From: an uncultured Clostridia bacterium
Lineage (GTDB): Bacteria > Bacillota > Clostridia > Christensenellales > Aristaeellaceae
Reading direction: 5' to 3'
Length of the DNA: 14,754 bases
Assembly (NCBI GenBank): GCA_946615495.1
Contig: CAMOHY010000025.1
Coordinates: 1 to 14,754 of the forward strand
Shown: positions 13,494 through 14,754 of the stretch, in pieces
Layout of the letters: the number at the start of each line of letters is the position of its first letter
How positions within the stretch are numbered: the first letter of the stretch is position 1
The notes under the pieces: model-generated
What the model was told of the DNA's origin: nothing
The model's input: only the letters and a program-made list of their open reading frames with translations
Databases searched by the model: none
Position numbers and translations under genes: made by a program

Positions 13494-14522
13494 ATGAAAA
13501 AGCTGATTTCTTTGGTCCTGGTCCTTATCATGGCGCTGTCTGTGTGCTCCGGTTCCTTTGCCGAGGAGAAAAAGGAGTTCAAGATCGGCATCTGCAATTT
13601 TGTGGACGACGCGTCCCTGAACCAGATCATCGCCAATATCCGCTCCCAGCTGCAAGCCATTACCGATGAAACGGGCATTGTCTTTCATATCAAGGAGGAC
13701 AACTGCAACCTGGACGGCAGCGTGATGCAGCAGATCATCGCCGACTTTATCGCCAACGATGTGGACCTGATGGTGGGCGTGGCCACCCCCGTGGCCCTGA
13801 CCATGCAGGGCATGACGGAGGACAACCAGATTCCCGTGGTGTTTGCCGCTGTGTCTGATCCCGAAGGCGCGGGCCTGGTGGCGAGCCTGGACGCGCCCGG
13901 CGCCAACATTACCGGCACCTCCGACTATCTGGACACCGACGCCGTGCTGAACCTGATCTTTGCTGCCAACCCCGACGCCTCCAAGGTGGCCCTGCTGTAT
14001 AACCCCAGCGAGGACGCCTCCACCGCGCCCATCGCCGCGGCCAAGAAAATTCTGGGCGAAAAGGGCGTAAGCTATAAGGAATATTCTGGCAGCAACATTT
14101 CCGAAGTCATTCTGGCCGCCGACGCCATTATTGCCGATGGCATGGACGCCGTGTTCACCCCCACTGACAACACCATCATGGCCGCTGAGCTGGCCATCTA
14201 CGAAGCCCTGGCCGAAGCGGGCATTCCCCATTACACCGGCGCGGACTCCTTCGCCCTGAACGGCGCCTTCCTGGGCTACGGCGTGGACTACGCCAATCTG
14301 GGCAAGGAAACCGCCAATATGATCGCCGCCATTCTGGTGGACGGCGGGGCGCCTGCCGAAACCCCGGTTATGCGCTTTGACAGCGGCATCGCCACCGTGA
14401 ACACCGAAACCTGCGAAGCTCTGGGCCTGGATTATGAGGATATCGCCGCCCGGTTCGCTCCCTTCTGCACCACGGTGCAGCCCATCACCACCGCCGAAAG
14501 CTTTGACGATTTGGCGCAGTAA
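13494..14522 (+). CDS. trpX: ABC transporter substrate-binding protein, probable tryptophan importer (TrpX-like)
   Basis: This 342-residue exported binding protein is of the ABC_sub_bind family (PF04392), which includes TrpX. The N-terminus MKKLISLVLVLIMALSVCSGSFA is a signal peptide. The Cys is preceded by Val (LSVC), which is a poor lipobox, while SFA|EE would suit signal peptidase I, so the anchoring mode is uncertain. The two-lobed periplasmic-binding fold is suggested by the repeated alternation of IGICNF, LMVGVATP, VVFAAVSDPEGAGLV and VALLYNPSEDAS. The tryptophan T-box upstream supports Trp or an indole relative as ligand. The 342 residues contain no tryptophan. The ATG at 13494 has AAAGGAAGG 8 bases upstream. 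The permease gene begins 87 bp after the stop, beyond a strong hairpin. Confidence 0.9.
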   Translation: MKKLISLVLVLIMALSVCSGSFAEEKKEFKIGICNFVDDASLNQIIANIRSQLQAITDETGIVFHIKEDNCNLDGSVMQQIIADFIANDVDLMVGVATPVALTMQGMTEDNQIPVVFAAVSDPEGAGLVASLDAPGANITGTSDYLDTDAVLNLIFAANPDASKVALLYNPSEDASTAPIAAAKKILGEKGVSYKEYSGSNISEVILAADAIIADGMDAVFTPTDNTIMAAELAIYEALAEAGIPHYTGADSFALNGAFLGYGVDYANLGKETANMIAAILVDGGAPAETPVMRFDSGIATVNTETCEALGLDYEDIAARFAPFCTTVQPITTAESFDDLAQ

Positions 14523-14536
14523 ACGCGGCCCGGCGC

Positions 14537-14566
14537 GTCCGGGGGCAAGCAGCCCCCGGACCTTTT
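14537..14566 (+). terminator. Intercistronic hairpin, partial terminator or mRNA stabiliser
   Basis: A perfect 10-bp GC-rich stem (14537-14546 with 14552-14561) with a 5-base loop is followed by CTTTTCC. The T-run is short, so termination is probably incomplete. It would keep binding-protein mRNA in excess over permease mRNA, a common arrangement in ABC importer operons. Confidence 0.6.
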
Positions 14567-14609
14567 CCATGTAAAAGAATGAATACTGAACAAACGGAGA
14601 AACGCGATC

Positions 14610-14754
14610 ATGAGTCCTGACAAGCTTCTTTCCCTGGGGCAGACGGCGCTGGAGCTGGGCCTGGTGAACGCCCTGACGGTGCTGGCCCTGTTTCTGAGCT
14701 ATTCCATGCTGAACGTGTGCGACCTTTCCACCGACGGGTGCTTTACCCTGGGCG
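14610..14754 (+). CDS. trpY: ABC transporter permease, TrpY-like (partial, cut by window end)
   Basis: Only the first 48 codons are present. They start MSPDKLLSLGQTALELG, then enter a hydrophobic helix and the segment LNVCDLSTDGCFTLG. That last segment matches the start of permeases in this transporter class, which usually read like NFPDLTVDGSFTLG. The ATG at 14610 follows GGAGA (14596-14600). The protein would form the membrane channel for the binding protein encoded upstream, and an ATPase gene (trpZ) is expected beyond the window. This fragment also has no Trp residue. Confidence 0.85.
   Translation, partial: MSPDKLLSLGQTALELGLVNALTVLALFLSYSMLNVCDLSTDGCFTLG

Noticed and set aside
13398..14570. 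390-codon minus-strand open frame opposite trpX
   Set aside because: Shadow of the binding-protein gene. It is Gly/His/Gln-rich, and the + strand has the T-box, promoter, ribosome binding site and signal peptide.

Overview
The window looks like a chromosomal segment of a GC-rich, spore-forming member of the Clostridia. The supporting signs are strong AGGAGG-type ribosome binding sites, a GerW/YtfJ spore gene beside a DacF-type carboxypeptidase and a DUF2953 gene, a T-box leader, a VanZ-like protein, and two ferredoxin-type aldo/keto reductases of a kind common in gut anaerobes. I would guess an uncultured gut or rumen lineage near Christensenellales, but that placement is inference. I see no phage, insertion sequence, CRISPR array, tRNA or rRNA.

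Layout. Positions 1-239 hold two strong hairpins and a promoter, followed by a 4Fe-4S aldo/keto reductase with an intact catalytic tetrad and a small zinc-ribbon membrane protein (240-1981, +). A terminator separates these from a convergent sporulation/cell-wall operon on the minus strand: DUF2953 protein, gerW, then a dacF-like carboxypeptidase (4180 down to 2110). A tandem 22-bp repeat containing a possible sigma-G promoter lies just upstream of that operon. Next comes a minus-strand MATE exporter (5696-4323) with its own promoter and terminator. Divergent from it are a VanZ-like gene (TTG start), pgsA with a near-consensus promoter, two tandem terminators, and an orphan mreB paralogue (5921-8283, +).

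Between mreB and the next operon (8284-8567) is a GC-rich segment closed by a 12-bp inverted repeat, which may be a structured RNA. It precedes a tight pair of iron-sulfur enzymes: a second ferredoxin-type aldo/keto reductase that lacks the catalytic Tyr and Lys, and an SPL-family radical SAM protein (8568-10606, +). A 16-bp bidirectional terminator separates this pair from a minus-strand pair, a secreted phosphodiester glycosidase and an Lgt-like membrane protein with altered active-site residues (12523 down to 10713), driven by a perfect-consensus promoter. A small Trp-rich lipoprotein-like gene (12966-12634, -) is divergent from the right-hand operon.

The right end carries the clearest regulatory system: a consensus promoter, a complete tryptophan T-box leader (specifier UGG, acceptor-pairing UGGC, terminator), then a TrpX-like ABC substrate-binding protein with no tryptophan residues and the start of its TrpY-like permease, cut by the window edge. 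The most unusual points are the Trp-free tryptophan importer behind a Trp T-box, the aldo/keto reductase with a degenerate active site paired with a radical SAM enzyme, the glycosidase/Lgt-like pair, the unexplained structured segment at 8309-8426, and an apparent frameshift that may have removed a C-terminal membrane anchor from the dacF product.
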